Assembly: GCA_023053575.1 (NCBI GenBank)
Contig: JAKZAP010000007.1
Coordinates: 16,583,508-16,647,507, forward strand
From: Branchinecta lynchi
Lineage: Eukaryota > Arthropoda > Branchiopoda > Anostraca > Branchinectidae
DNA: 64,000 nt
Direction: 5' to 3'
Below, in pieces: positions 32,780-43,529 of this stretch. The notes under the pieces were generated by a model. That model searched no databases and was not told where the DNA came from. It worked only from the letters and a program-made list of their open reading frames with translations. The stretch's first letter is position 1. Every line of letters starts with the position of its first letter. Position numbers and translations under genes: made by a program.

Positions 32780-32850
32780 ATTCAGCTGACGTATCCGTTT
32801 TACACTGTCAAACATGATTCGCAGTCAGCCTGGGCTGGAAGAATATTTAT
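32780..32850 (+). repeat. 3' half of hammerhead repeat family B
   Basis: TTCAGCTGACGTATCCGTTT, TGTCAAACATGATTCGCAGT and CAGCCTGGGCTGGAAGAATA match the right arm downstream of the ribozyme at 46275-46340. The ribozyme itself is not included. Confidence 0.65.
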
Positions 32851-33197
32851 GTTAAGAGGCTAAAAGCTGCAGAATTTTCTGTAAGCATAGCTTAGTTGTA
32901 CCGTGGTCAACTGTCTTAGAACATCTGAGAAGAAACACTATGGTTGCGCTATAGTTAGCAGTTGTTAACTTTTTCGTTCAAGATTTCTGATTTCGAAATT
33001 TAAGCTCGGCCCACGCACGATTTCCGTTCCAGAGCTTAACGTTTGGTAACTATTTTGGAACTATGGTTGGCGAGCATCGTTGCAAAAAGTTAACAATTTT
33101 AGAATTGGGAAAAGTTAACGACCGTTAAAGTTGCAGCCTAGCTCCGCCCCGAAATAAAGTTGTTAATTGTTAAGTTTCTGGAACGCAACCTATGTAG

Positions 33198-33365
33198 TGC
33201 GAGGTGTCTGACGGATTGGAAGGTTTCTACCGTAGGCCACATGTTGCTGCCCAGACGAATTATCCGGAAGTTGCTGCTGTGGAGTTGGCTCCCCTCCAAG
33301 TCGAGGAAGATCCCGACTTGAAGGCGCTCTCTGCTAAAACTCGTGGCAGGTTCTTCAGTCGTTAA
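33198..33365 (+). CDS. Candidate terminal coding exon, unknown product
   Basis: After CTATGTAG (possible acceptor, weak pyrimidine tract) the frame TGC GAG GTG TCT runs for 55 codons to TAA at 33363-33365. Translated pieces are GLEGFYRRPHVAAQTNYPEV and APLQVEEDPDLKALSAKTRG, with balanced composition and GC-rich third positions unlike the flanks. I know no matching family. A run of 20 A starts 41 bases after the stop without AATAAA, so a retroposed cDNA end is an alternative to a spliced gene. Confidence 0.35.
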   Translation, partial: CEVSDGLEGFYRRPHVAAQTNYPEVAAVELAPLQVEEDPDLKALSAKTRGRFFSR

Positions 33366-33406
33366 TTGATCCTGTAGATTAATGGTTGCCTAATAGCGGA
33401 GGTTGC

Positions 33407-33426
33407 AAAAAAAAAAAAAAAAAAAA
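33407..33426 (+). repeat. A20 tract
   Basis: A pure run of 20 A lies just after the possible stop codon at 33363-33365. It may be a retroposition tail or simple sequence. A C16 run follows at 33505-33520. Confidence 0.8.
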
Positions 33427-33787
33427 TTCCCATTAATCACTAATAGGTGGCTTTTTCTGACGTAGTGACTGGTTTCGGTACTTGATTGAAAACAGCAAAA
33501 AGTGCCCCCCCCCCCCCCCCATATAAAACAACTACCTTCAGCAGAATTGTTCCGCCTAAAGAAACAACTGGATTTTTCCATCTTCCATACATTCAGTTTG
33601 GAATTTTCTGAAGAATTTGAAGAAGGATAGGGGGACGGCTATGAGAATGCGGAGGGGGAAAGCTGGCTCCTAGTACCGAATTGATGTTTCATTGTTTTGC
33701 GAGACCGGGCAAACTTTTCCTGTTCTCGTCTGCTCGACATCATAAAAGATCAGCGGGGAAGTTCAGTTGACCTTCGTCCGAATTCTC

Positions 33788-33861
33788 TTATTCTTCGTCT
33801 TCTGCCTTGTTAGCTGTAGCCAGTTGCATGGTCTCATCTGAACCTGGTGGGGAGGCAGACT
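33788..33861 (-). CDS. Candidate terminal coding exon, unknown product
   Basis: On the minus strand AATAGCGTTTATGTCTACAG is a good acceptor. It is followed by 74 bases ending at TAA (33788-33790): two bases of a split codon and then SASPPGSDETMQLATANK plus an acidic end AEDEE. This looks like the low-complexity acidic C-terminus of a protein. Reading through the presumed intron gives a hydrophobic stretch that is probably not translated. The rest of the gene would lie at higher coordinates; no further exon was assigned. Confidence 0.35.
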
Positions 33862-34079
33862 CTGTAGACATAAACGCTATTAGTTTTTGACAAAAAACTA
33901 TAGAAGATATACAAAATATCAAAAGGATTCTTGTATATTTAAGTATGTTTTTATTTGTACCCTGAAAGCCCAGAGGACCGTGATACAGATCTTGAGTACC
34001 AAACAATGAACAGAATAATTTAATTAGCTTCAACCGAAAAGGGCTGAGATACGACCATCTAGTTACCATTCGCTTATTC

Positions 34080-34330
34080 ACTTAAATTAAGCTTGCAGAT
34101 CGGATGAAAATGCGTCACTTCGTCGCTCTGCTGCTCATATAATCGATTTTACCCAAATGCACAGAAATATGCTTTGGTTTTTCTTCAAAACCCGAAGAAA
34201 AAACTTATTTTTGTTTTTTGCTGTACCTCTGTATGATTACATATTTAGCAGCTACAATAGTAACTGTTGCCGAACACAAATCTTTTTTGGGGTCACAAGC
34301 AATAGCGGGCTTCTTGAGAACTGACTTAAC
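34080..34330 (+). repeat. Dispersed repeat D, copy 2
   Basis: TTCACTTAAATTAAGCTTGC then AGATCGGATGAAAATGCGTC, and TTTAGCAGCTACAATAGTAA further on, are shared with 24.5, 38.4-38.65 and 48.25 kb. Confidence 0.5.
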
Positions 34331-34791
34331 AATCTGGAACTCGACATTTTCTGAGATTCGCTTCATTAGCAATTGAAATGCACCCGTTTGTTAAAGTTCA
34401 GTATGTCGGGTAACCAGTGCATATTCTGAAAGCCCAAGATGAAAAAAAAAACAAAAAAAAAACGTCACTTACCAGAGTAAAAAATAATTCAGTGTATTCA
34501 AATTCAAGATCCACAGATAAGCTGGCTTTTCAGTTAATTTTTACAGAAATAGTGACCTATTAATTTCACACCTGAACAATCACTCCGCGAGAAACCACAC
34601 CTGATAGGTTGTTTTGTTCTAGACTAGTGTCTAGTTCTGTTTCTTCTCTTCTCTTGATGTGGGCGAAGGGTGTTGTTATTTTCTTATTTTTCTACCCTGT
34701 CCGTTATTCAGTTAATTAGTTATAATAAATCTTATGATTTATAATGTTAGTATATTTTGCCGTATATTTATTTTTCTTTTTATGGCACTTG

Positions 34792-37253
34792 CCCTTCGGC
34801 CAAGTGCCGTAACTTCTGTCCGTCACTCGGTCTGTCGGTCCCGGTTTTGCTAGTTTGAGCACTTCCAGATAAGCTAGGAAGATGAGACTTGGCAGGCGTA
34901 TCAGGGACAGGACCAGATTAAATTAGAAATAGTCGCTTTCCTGATCCGACCATCTGGAGGGGAGTGGAGGGAAGGGGAATCCGGAAAAATTAGGAAAAAT
35001 GAGATATTTTTAGCTTACGAACGGGTGATCGGATCTTAATGAAACTTCATATATGGAAGGACCTCGTGTCTTAGACGCTCCATTTTAAATCCAGACCGGA
35101 TCCGGTGACATTGGGGGAAGTTGGAGGGGGAAACCGGAAATCTTGAAAAACACTTAGAGTGGAGAGATCCGGATGAAACTTGGTGGAGTGAACAAGCACA
35201 AGTCCTAGATACGTTACTGATATAACCGGAACGGATCCGCTCACTTTGCGGGAGTTGGGGGGGGGGGAGAAGTCCGAATTTCTAGTGATCTCGCGAGTTC
35301 GGTGCTTCTTGAAGTGCTGGGACGATGAAAATTGGCCGGCATGTCAGGGACCAGACCAGATTAAATAGGAAATAGTCACTTCCCCAATCCGACCATCTTG
35401 GGGGGGGGGGGGGTGGAGGGATGGGGAAGCCAAAATTTGAGGTATTTTTAACTTGCGAACGAGTGATCGGATCTTCATGAAATTTGATATTCAGGATGAC
35501 GTCGTGTCTCAAACGTCCCACTTTAAATCTGGACCGGATCGATGACACTGAGGGGAGTTAGAGGAGGGAACCGGAAATCTTGAGAAACGCTTAGAATGGA
35601 GGGATCTGGATGAAACTTGGTAGGAAGAACAAGCACATGTACTAGATACGTCATTGACATAACCGGACCGGATCCGGGCACTGTGGGAGAGTTGGGGGGG
35701 CCGGATTTCTAGCGATCCCGCGAGTTCGGCATACTTCCTGATGTGCTAGGGCGATCAAACTTGGCAGGTTTGTCAGGGACCCGAACAGATTGACTTGAGA
35801 ATAGCCGTTTCCCCGATCCGACCATCGTGGGGGGAGTGGATGGATGGGGAGTCCGGAATCTAGTGGCGTTCACAACTTTTGAACGGGTGATCGGATCTGA
35901 ATGAAACTTGTCGGGTGGAAAGACCTATGGCCTCGGATGTTCAGTGTCAAGTCCGTCAGGGTCGGGTCCGATACCTGTGGGGGATACTGTGGAGGGGGAC
36001 GAAAAATTCACAAAACGCTTGAAGCACAGGGATTGTGACGGAACTTAATGGAGAGAACAAGCATTAGGCCTAGATACGAAATTGACCGATACAGATAGTT
36101 ACGGGGCTCTGTGGGGGGGGGGGGGGGACTTGGAGGGGTTTCCTTGAATTTCGGTAGTCGCGAGTTAAAATAGTTCCTGATGTACTAAGACAACGAAACT
36201 TTGCAGGTACATTAGCGACCCGACTTAATTGACTTAAAAACCTGACACCACATACCCCCGGAAACTTCCGTTCCTGGATCTGAGCATTTTTGGGGGAGAG
36301 AGGGAAGAGAAATATGGAAATTGACTTCTGTAAATTGCGAACGAGTGGTCTGATTCGAGTGAAACTTAATGGGTGGTAAGAATCGATGGCCTTGACAATG
36401 TAAAACATGCGTTCGAACTGTATGCGACCACGGTTGGGGGAATTGGGGGGGGAGGGGACTTTTGACATGCACAAAACCAAACGGATGGACTGAATGAGAT
36501 GCAAGTTCGACAGTGCCGAGTTTATGTGGCCTAGATTTGTTATTTGGTGTCCGGGCCTCGGTCCGGGCCGGATTCGGCCAAGGTAGGGGGGGGGGGGGGG
36601 GGTGCTGGAAACTTGCAGATAGGCTATGCTCCAATTTCAGTAAAACTTGATGGACAGGAAGAGGGAACTAAGAGATACGACGTTTATATTTTCAAGTCCT
36701 GTTCGGCCACAGTGGGGGGAGTTAGTGGGAGATTGCCGGAAACTTTGAGGCTCGCATAGGGGTCAAACGAGTGCATCAGTTTAAATGAAACACGGCGTAG
36801 AGAGAGCATATACCCTATATGACATATTTTGGGCCCGAACCGGATCCGGCAACGTTGGTGGGGGGGGGGGTACCAGAATTTTCCCAAAATGCTCAGATTC
36901 GAGTGAAACTTGACAGATGGTATAAAAGAAGATGCTTTAGATGATCCATTTTTGAGTCCGAAGCAGATTCGGCCACGGTAGGGGGAGATGGAGGGAGCAC
37001 CGGAAATCGTGTAGCACGTCTAGGGGTCAAACGAGTGGATTTATTGTGCTGAAACTTGGAAGTTTGAACAGGCATGTGCATTTGCTACAGAGAATCGAGA
37101 CGATGCCGGAACTGCTCAGAAGTTAGTGAAACTAAATATCCTATTTTTATTTCCGAACCGCATTTTTGGATGGTGGGTGTATTTTGTGACGTTCTCACCT
37201 ACTTTCTTGTATGTCTACTCGTAACAAGTGCCATATGAGCTAGTAGCTCTTGT
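34792..37253 (+). mobile_element. Family H element, complete, 2.46 kb
   Basis: The start hairpin is ATGGCACTTG CCCTTCGGC CAAGTGCC, followed by GTCCGTCACTCGGTCTGTCG. The core consists of units carrying GATGAAACTTGG-like words, GGACCGGATCCG and G runs up to 16 long. The end is CAAGTGCCATATGAGCTAGT then AGCTCTTGT. It is closely similar to 40551-43529 along its length. It is flanked by T-rich sequence with no obvious duplication. Minus-strand frames such as 36070-36504 (Pro/Ser/Arg-rich) come from translating the repeats. Confidence 0.85.
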
Positions 37254-37544
37254 TTAGTTATTTTTTCTGTGACTGTGGTCAAAAATAAATTTTATTCGAG
37301 TTGGCTCACAAAAACATTATTATTATTGTTATTAATTTCAGAATACCTGCTGCTGAGTACCCAGGGCAGCCAAACATCATAATCAGCAACTCCATTGTTA
37401 GTTCTTGGCAATTTATTAAGTCAGCAAATATAACCGAACCAAAGCAGGATATTTTATGTTAAACGTCCGAAATAACAGAGTAGAAACAGTGAAGAATAAA
37501 TGAATAAACTTTATTTAAAAATCAAAATTACCACGAGTTTGTGA

Positions 37545-37930
37545 GTCGAGAAAACTCCGTGAAGGACCGGTCGCACATATAGTGACAATGCAACCTACTT
37601 CCGGAACTGCGTTCATAAATTCTTCAGCTCGAAGATCTAAATTTCATTTATTAGATTCTGATCCAACTTACGACACCTCACTAATCTTTGCACTTGCCAC
37701 GATTCAGTAGTTTCCATGCGCATTATGTCCGAGTATCATGCTATTTGTGGGTAAAACCAGTTTTCCTGAATTTTACTAGAAGTTTAAATGCTTAAAACAG
37801 CAAAAGCCGCGTACAGTTTGTTAAAAGCAGAGTTTTGTTTACAGCATTCAGATAGTTTTGAATATTGGAACATACACAATAAATAGTGCGTGGAGTGCTT
37901 TAAAAAGGAAACAACAGACACGAGTGAGTG
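37545..37930 (+). repeat. Dispersed repeat R, copy 2
   Basis: GACAATGCAACCTACTTCCG, AATGCTTAAAACAGCAAAAG, AGCAGAGTTTTGTTTACAGC and AATAGTGCGTGGAGTGCTTT match the copies at 29.0-29.5 and 53.7-53.9 kb. Confidence 0.5.
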
Positions 37931-38389
37931 CACTCGTACTAGGAGTGCTACAAACGCGTGTATTGAGCAATCGATTCGTGCCTTTAGATTGGAAATGTGT
38001 TGCTAGCTTAGGCTATGATTAAATTTGGCTCCTGAACGTGTTCTGCCACCAGCTCAATCATTTGTATTATTCACGAGATTAATCCAACCCGTGCCTTATT
38101 TATTTTCTAAATCGCCGTGTGGATTGGCGCCAATCAGGCATCATTTCGAGCATTGACGTTGTCGTGAATCTTCTATGTGTGTTGACTACTGACAGTAGTA
38201 TTTTTTTTTTTTTGAACATCAATTAGTAAGCTATTTACGCGGCATCCTGGCAGACGCGAAATCAGTGGCTAATCGAGGCTTCTTTGTTTTTGCGTGCTGA
38301 GCGTTTCGTCTTTTCTTCGTGTTTCTATTTGCGTGGTGACATCAGTACTTCTTGGAAAATGAGAATTAATGTTTAATCCAATAGGGCTG

Positions 38390-38655
38390 AGATCCGATAG
38401 TGTAGTTACATATCACTTATGCGCTTAAATAGGCCCGAAAACTCGATACAAATGCGTTACTCAGTTTTTGTACCTCTATGCTCCTGAACTAGATTGAACT
38501 ATTCAGGAATTACAAATGTAAGCGGTTGCCCAAAAATAAACTAAAATGTCAGATTCCTTGCAAGTCCTATGTCTTAGGATTTGTGGCACCTCTACGCGCC
38601 TTGACTAGCTTGAACTATCTACCAACTACAAATATAAGCCATTGCCGAAAACAAC
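38390..38655 (+). repeat. Dispersed repeat D, copy 3, with internal duplication
   Basis: The D words are present at 38410-38465. A ~65-bp piece with CCTCTATGCTCCTGAACTAG and ATTACAAATGTAAGC is repeated as CACCTCTACGCGCCTTGACT and ACTACAAATATAAGCC about 107 bp further on. Confidence 0.5.
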
Positions 38656-39177
38656 TTGGTACATGGTCTCATTCTCCATACTCTCTCTTCTCTCTCGGAA
38701 GTGTTACAGCAACCTGTGTTCGGCCTCGCCGACTAAAGTTTTGCGAGAGCAAGAATTTTTTTTTTTCTTCGCTAACTGTTAAATGCTGTATTTGTCAACC
38801 CATCGAGGTTTTCAAAATGGTATGTTTTAATCCAAGAAGAATGTTTTTTCTGAACTGATGACACAATATGTAATCACATGGCTATCCTCCAGCGTTGAAA
38901 AACAACAATGACAGAATATCGGAAGTAGGTACTAAATTGACTTTGCAGCCAGTTGAACTTTATCCTTTTCAGTCTTAGACATCATGACTGTTGACAATTT
39001 GGAAAACATTATCTTATATAAACTAATTGGTACTGTAAAGCTATCCGTAACTTTTCATGATCAAAATACCATAAACGCCACTTTACTTAATTATTGCGAA
39101 ACCATGTTGTTGTTTTACATTATCATTTGTATCTGTGCACCAGTTTGCATTAGTTTCTAGACCCTCATGAACCCCTT

Positions 39178-39290
39178 CTAGCAACCGACTCTTACTTACA
39201 AGGTCCACCTCCCCGCGACAGACATGGTACCTAGCAACCGATTCTTACTTACAAGGTTCACCTCCACCTCCCCGCGACAGACATGTTACC
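39178..39290 (+). repeat. Two tandem copies of a ~53-60 bp unit
   Basis: CTAGCAACCGAYTCTTACTT, ACAAGGTYCACCTCC and CGCGACAGACATGKTAC occur at 39178-39230 and again at 39231-39290; the second copy has an extra CACCTC. Confidence 0.85.
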
Positions 39291-39299
39291 AGACTGTCC

Positions 39300-40200
39300 T
39301 CACGATCAAATAAAGCGGAAATAAATAATATGATTAATAGGTACACCAACTAGCAAAAGTTGCTAACCCCTCAACGCCGAAGAGGATTATGGTCTAACAG
39401 CTAATTGTTGCTTACAAGTCTCCTACATGTCTCACAATTCGGATCTGTCTATTTTGTATCTCATGAAGGAATTTTTGTTCCAACAAACGGATGACTGATA
39501 ATTTGATTAGCTCATCAAAGTCTATCGAATGTCGTGAGAAAAAAAAGGTCTAGCTGTGTTAGTTCAAAAGTTGACTTTTTTGCCGTAGGCCAGCTTTGTA
39601 ATATCACCACTCAGAAAAGAACAAAAGATAAGCTCTAATTTCTTTAGCAATGAGAGAACTTGTAAAGTTTAAGAGTCATATCTAATACCATTTCTCTACC
39701 GCAATTCAGTGATGAACTTAGCTGAAATCAAGAACAGAAATGGGTAGAAACAATTAGCAATTTTGGACGCGTGGGAAAATGACACGTTTTGTATTCTATC
39801 AAGTTTTATATTTGTCACTCAAATAAGATATATTGGCTGTGGGGCCGGGGAATTATCGCACATATATTAGCACTTATAGATTTTATCCATCCTCAGTATG
39901 AAACTGGTGTTTGCCTGCTAGAACGAAGCTTTCCACTCGAAAGCAGAAAGATTGTTTGATAGAATGAAAGTTTTGCTGCACAACTTCAGGCAGTCCTGTC
40001 TGACCTAGGCTTCAAAACCCCACTTCACTCCACACACCGTAGGCTCTGGCTCGAGGACAAGCAAAAACTATCCTTTTTGACCCCAGGCAAGAGTTCTACG
40101 GAGCTTTCCAAAATGTAGTGTCATACTCGTCAATCCGGCCCAAGGTCCACACTCTCTGTAAAAACTTCAGATTTTAGACCCTTACCACTTTCTAACAATA
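39300..40200. other. No gene identified
   Basis: I find nothing beyond short frames and AT-rich stretches. Confidence 0.4.
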
Positions 40201-40209
40201 AGCTGAAAT

Positions 40210-40385
40210 CGAGGTACGTTACTAGGAAAAAAAAAACAAGGTGTTGCTCTCGCAACAATAATCTTTTTTACAGGCTTTAACCTCTGATCTATGTTTTTGT
40301 CGTACTGTTTGGTATAGATTAGGTCCGACCTTGGGTACCCCCACCCCCTGAATTAAATTCCTGGATCTGGACCTGCATGTTGATA
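40210..40385 (-). repeat. hAT-like G-tract MITE remnant
   Basis: On the minus strand the end CAGGTCCAGATCCAGGAATT matches the terminal repeat of 26305-26473 at most positions. The interior ACATAGATCAGAGGTTAAAG matches 25176-25262 and 63770-63800. The other end is not clear. Confidence 0.55.
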
Positions 40386-40550
40386 TTTAAAACTCACAGA
40401 TATTGCGTTGATAATTATGTAGTGATTATTCATATGCTCATGGTAGGAACTTAATAATCTTGGCGTTGCCGAATCGCAATCCAGGTGGTGAGCTAAGGGC
40501 TAGTCACTTGCCTGAAGGAATTGAATATATTTGCGTTTTGTTCTGTTTTT

Positions 40551-43529
40551 ATGGCACTTGAGCTTACTCAAGTGCCATATAGCGATTGTTATTTCTGTCC
40601 GTCAGTCGGTCTGTCGGTCTGTCGGTCCCGGTTTTGCTAGTTCGGGCACTTCCAGATAAGCTAGGACGATGAAACTTGGCAAGCATATCAGGAACTGGAC
40701 CAGATTAAATTAGAAATTGTCGCTTCCTCGATCCGACCATCTGGAGGGGAGTGGAGGGAGGGGGAATCCGGAAAAAATAGGAAAAATGAGATATTTTTAG
40801 CTTACGAACGGGTGATCGGATCTTAATGAAACTTAATACATGGAAGGACTTCGTGTCTCAGACCCTCCATTTTAAATCCAGACCGGATCCGGTGACACTG
40901 GGGGGAGTTAGAGGGGGAAACCGGAAATCTTGGAAAACACTTAGAGTGGAGGGATCCGAATGAAACTTGGTGGAAAGTACAAGCAAAAGTCCTAGATACG
41001 TGACTGATATAACCGGAACGGATCCGCTCACTTTGGGGGAGTTGGGGGGGGGGGGAGAAGTCCGAATTTGTAGTGATCCCGCGAGTTCCGTGCTTCCTGA
41101 TGTGCTGGGATGATGGAAATTGACAGGCATGTCTGGGACCCGACCAGCTTAAATAGGAAATCATCAATTCCCCGATTCGACCATCTGGGGGGGGGGGGGG
41201 AGTGGAGGGAGGGTGAAGCCAAAATTTTAGGTATTTTTAGCTTGCGAACGGGTGGTCGGATCGTGATGAAAATTGATATTTAGGATGACCTCGTGTCTCA
41301 GACACCTCACTTTAAATCCGGGCCGGATCCGATGACACTGGGGGGAGTTGGAGGAGGGAACCGGAAATTTTGAGAAACGCTTAAAGTGGAGGGATCGGGA
41401 TGAAACTTGGTGGGAAAAACAAGCACAGGTCCTAGAAACGTCATTGACATAACCGGACCGGATCAGGGCACTGTGGGGGAGTTGGGGTGGGGAACCGGAA
41501 ATTTTGAGAAACGCTTAAAGTGGAGGGATCGGGATGAAACTTGGTGGGAAAAACAAGCACAGGTCCTAGACACGTCATTGACATAACCGGACCGGATCAG
41601 GGCACTGTGGGGGAGTTGGGGTGGGGGTCGTGATTTCTAGCGATCCCGCGAGTTCGGCATACTTCCTGGTGTCCTAGGGCGATGAGACTTGGCAGGTATG
41701 TCAGGGATCCGAACAGATTGACTTGAGAACAGCCGTTTCCCCGACCCGACCATCGTGGGGGGAGTGGGTGGATTGGGAGTCCGGAATCTAGTGGCGTGCA
41801 TAACTTTTGAACGGGTGATCGGATCTTGATGAAAATTGATATTTAGGATGACCTTGTGTCTCAGACACCTCACTTTAAATCCGGGCCGGATCCGATGACA
41901 CTGGGGGGAGTTGGAGGAGGGAACCTGAAATTTTGAGAAACGCTTAAAGTGGAGGGATCGGGATGAAACTTGATGGGAAAAACAAACACAGGTCCTAGAC
42001 ACGTCATTGACATAACCGGACCGGATCCGATGACACTGGGGGGAGTTGGAGGAGGGAACCGGAAATTTTGAGAAACGCTTAGAGTGGAGGGATCGGGATG
42101 AAACTTGGTGGGATAAACAAGCACAGGTCCTCGACACGTCATTGACATAACCGGACCGGATCAGGGCACTGTGGGGGAGTTGGGGTGGGGGTCCGGATTT
42201 CTAGCGATCCCGCGAGTTCGGCATACTTCCTGATGTCCTAGGGCGATGAAACTTGGCAGGTATGTCAGGGATCCGAACAGATTGACTTGAGAACAGCCGT
42301 TTCACCGACCCAACCATCGTGGGGGGAGTGGGTGGATGGGGAGTCCGGAATCTAGTAGCGTGCATAACTTTTGAACGGGTGATCGGATTTGAATGAAACT
42401 TGTCTGGTGAGCTATCGCCTCGGACGTTCAGTGTCACGTCCGGGTCGGGTCCGATACCTGTGGGGATGGGGGGGGGAACTCAAGAAACTCTAAAAGCAGA
42501 GGGATTGGGACGAAACTTAATGGATGGAACAAGCATTAGGCCTAGATGAAATTGACGGAGCCAGATGGTTTCGGGGCTCTGTGGGGGGAGTTGGAGGGGG
42601 TTTCCTGGAATTCCGGTAGTCGTGAGTTAGAATAGTTCCAGATGTAAAACGACAACGAAACTTTGCAGGCATATTAGCGACCCGAATTATCTTGACTTAA
42701 AAACCTGACACAACATACCCCCGGAAACTTCCGTTCCTAGATCCGAGCATTTTTGGGGGAGCAAGAGAAGAGAAATATGGACTTCTATAAATTGCGAACG
42801 AGTGGTCTGATTCGAGTGAAACTTCATGGGTGATACGAATCGATGGCCTCGACATGTAAAACATGCGTTCGAACCATATGCGACCACGATTAGGGGAATT
42901 GGGGGTGGGGGGGAATTTTTACATGCACAAAAACCAAACGGATGGACCGAATGAGATGCAATTCGACAGTGCCGAGTTTATGCGGCCTAGATTTGTTATT
43001 TGGCGTCTGGGCCGGATTCGGCCAAGGTAGGGGGGGGGGAGGTACTGGAAACTTGCAGATAGGCTATGCTCCAATTTCAGTCAAACTTGATGAGGGAATT
43101 AAGAGATTGGGCCCGAACCGGCTCCGATAACGTTGGTGGGAAGGGGGGGGGGGTACCGGAACTTTCCAAAAATGCTCAGATTCGAGTGAAACTTGGTAAA
43201 TGGTATAAACGAAGATGCTTTAGGTGGTCGATTTTTTTTTTTTATTCCGAACCAGATTCGGCCACGGTAGGTGGAAATAGAGTGAGTACCGGAAATCGTG
43301 TAGTACGTCTAGGGATCAAACAAATGGATTTATTGGGATGAAAGTTTGAACAGTCATGTGCATTTGCAATCGAGACGATGCCGGAACTGCTCAGAAATGA
43401 GTGAAACTAAATATCCTATTTCTATTTACGAACCGCCTTTTTGGATGGCGGGTGTATTTTGTGACGTTTTCATCTACTTTCTTAGACAGCCTACACGTAC
43501 AAGTGCCATATGAGCTCGTAGCTCTTGTT
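40551..43529 (+). mobile_element. Family H element, complete, 2.98 kb, expanded core
   Basis: The start hairpin ATGGCACTTG/CAAGTGCCAT is at 40551-40578 (10-bp stem, 8-nt loop); the end is at 43498-43529. Core units are marked by GATGAAACTTGG or variants at 40668, 40824, 40959, 41112, 41265, 41399 and 41533 (spacing 134-156 bp). The block 41350-42200 holds recent unit duplications; the segment beginning near 41630 is repeated from about 42190. It has no protein and joins the next copy head to tail at 43529/43530. Confidence 0.88.

Noticed and set aside
33900..34081. Hydrophobic segment upstream of the 33788-33861 exon candidate as a membrane protein
   Set aside because: The frame there crosses a good splice acceptor and is AT-rich, so it is better read as intron.
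36070..36634. Pro/Ser/Arg-rich minus-strand frames of 140-144 codons
   Set aside because: They lie wholly in a family H core. The residues come from C tracts and repeated units, and the same pattern appears wherever the units occur.
41637..42148. 166-codon minus-strand frame with repeated SRSLHSKRF-like segments
   Set aside because: The internal peptide repeats are just the DNA units of family H read in one frame; other copies carry stops.
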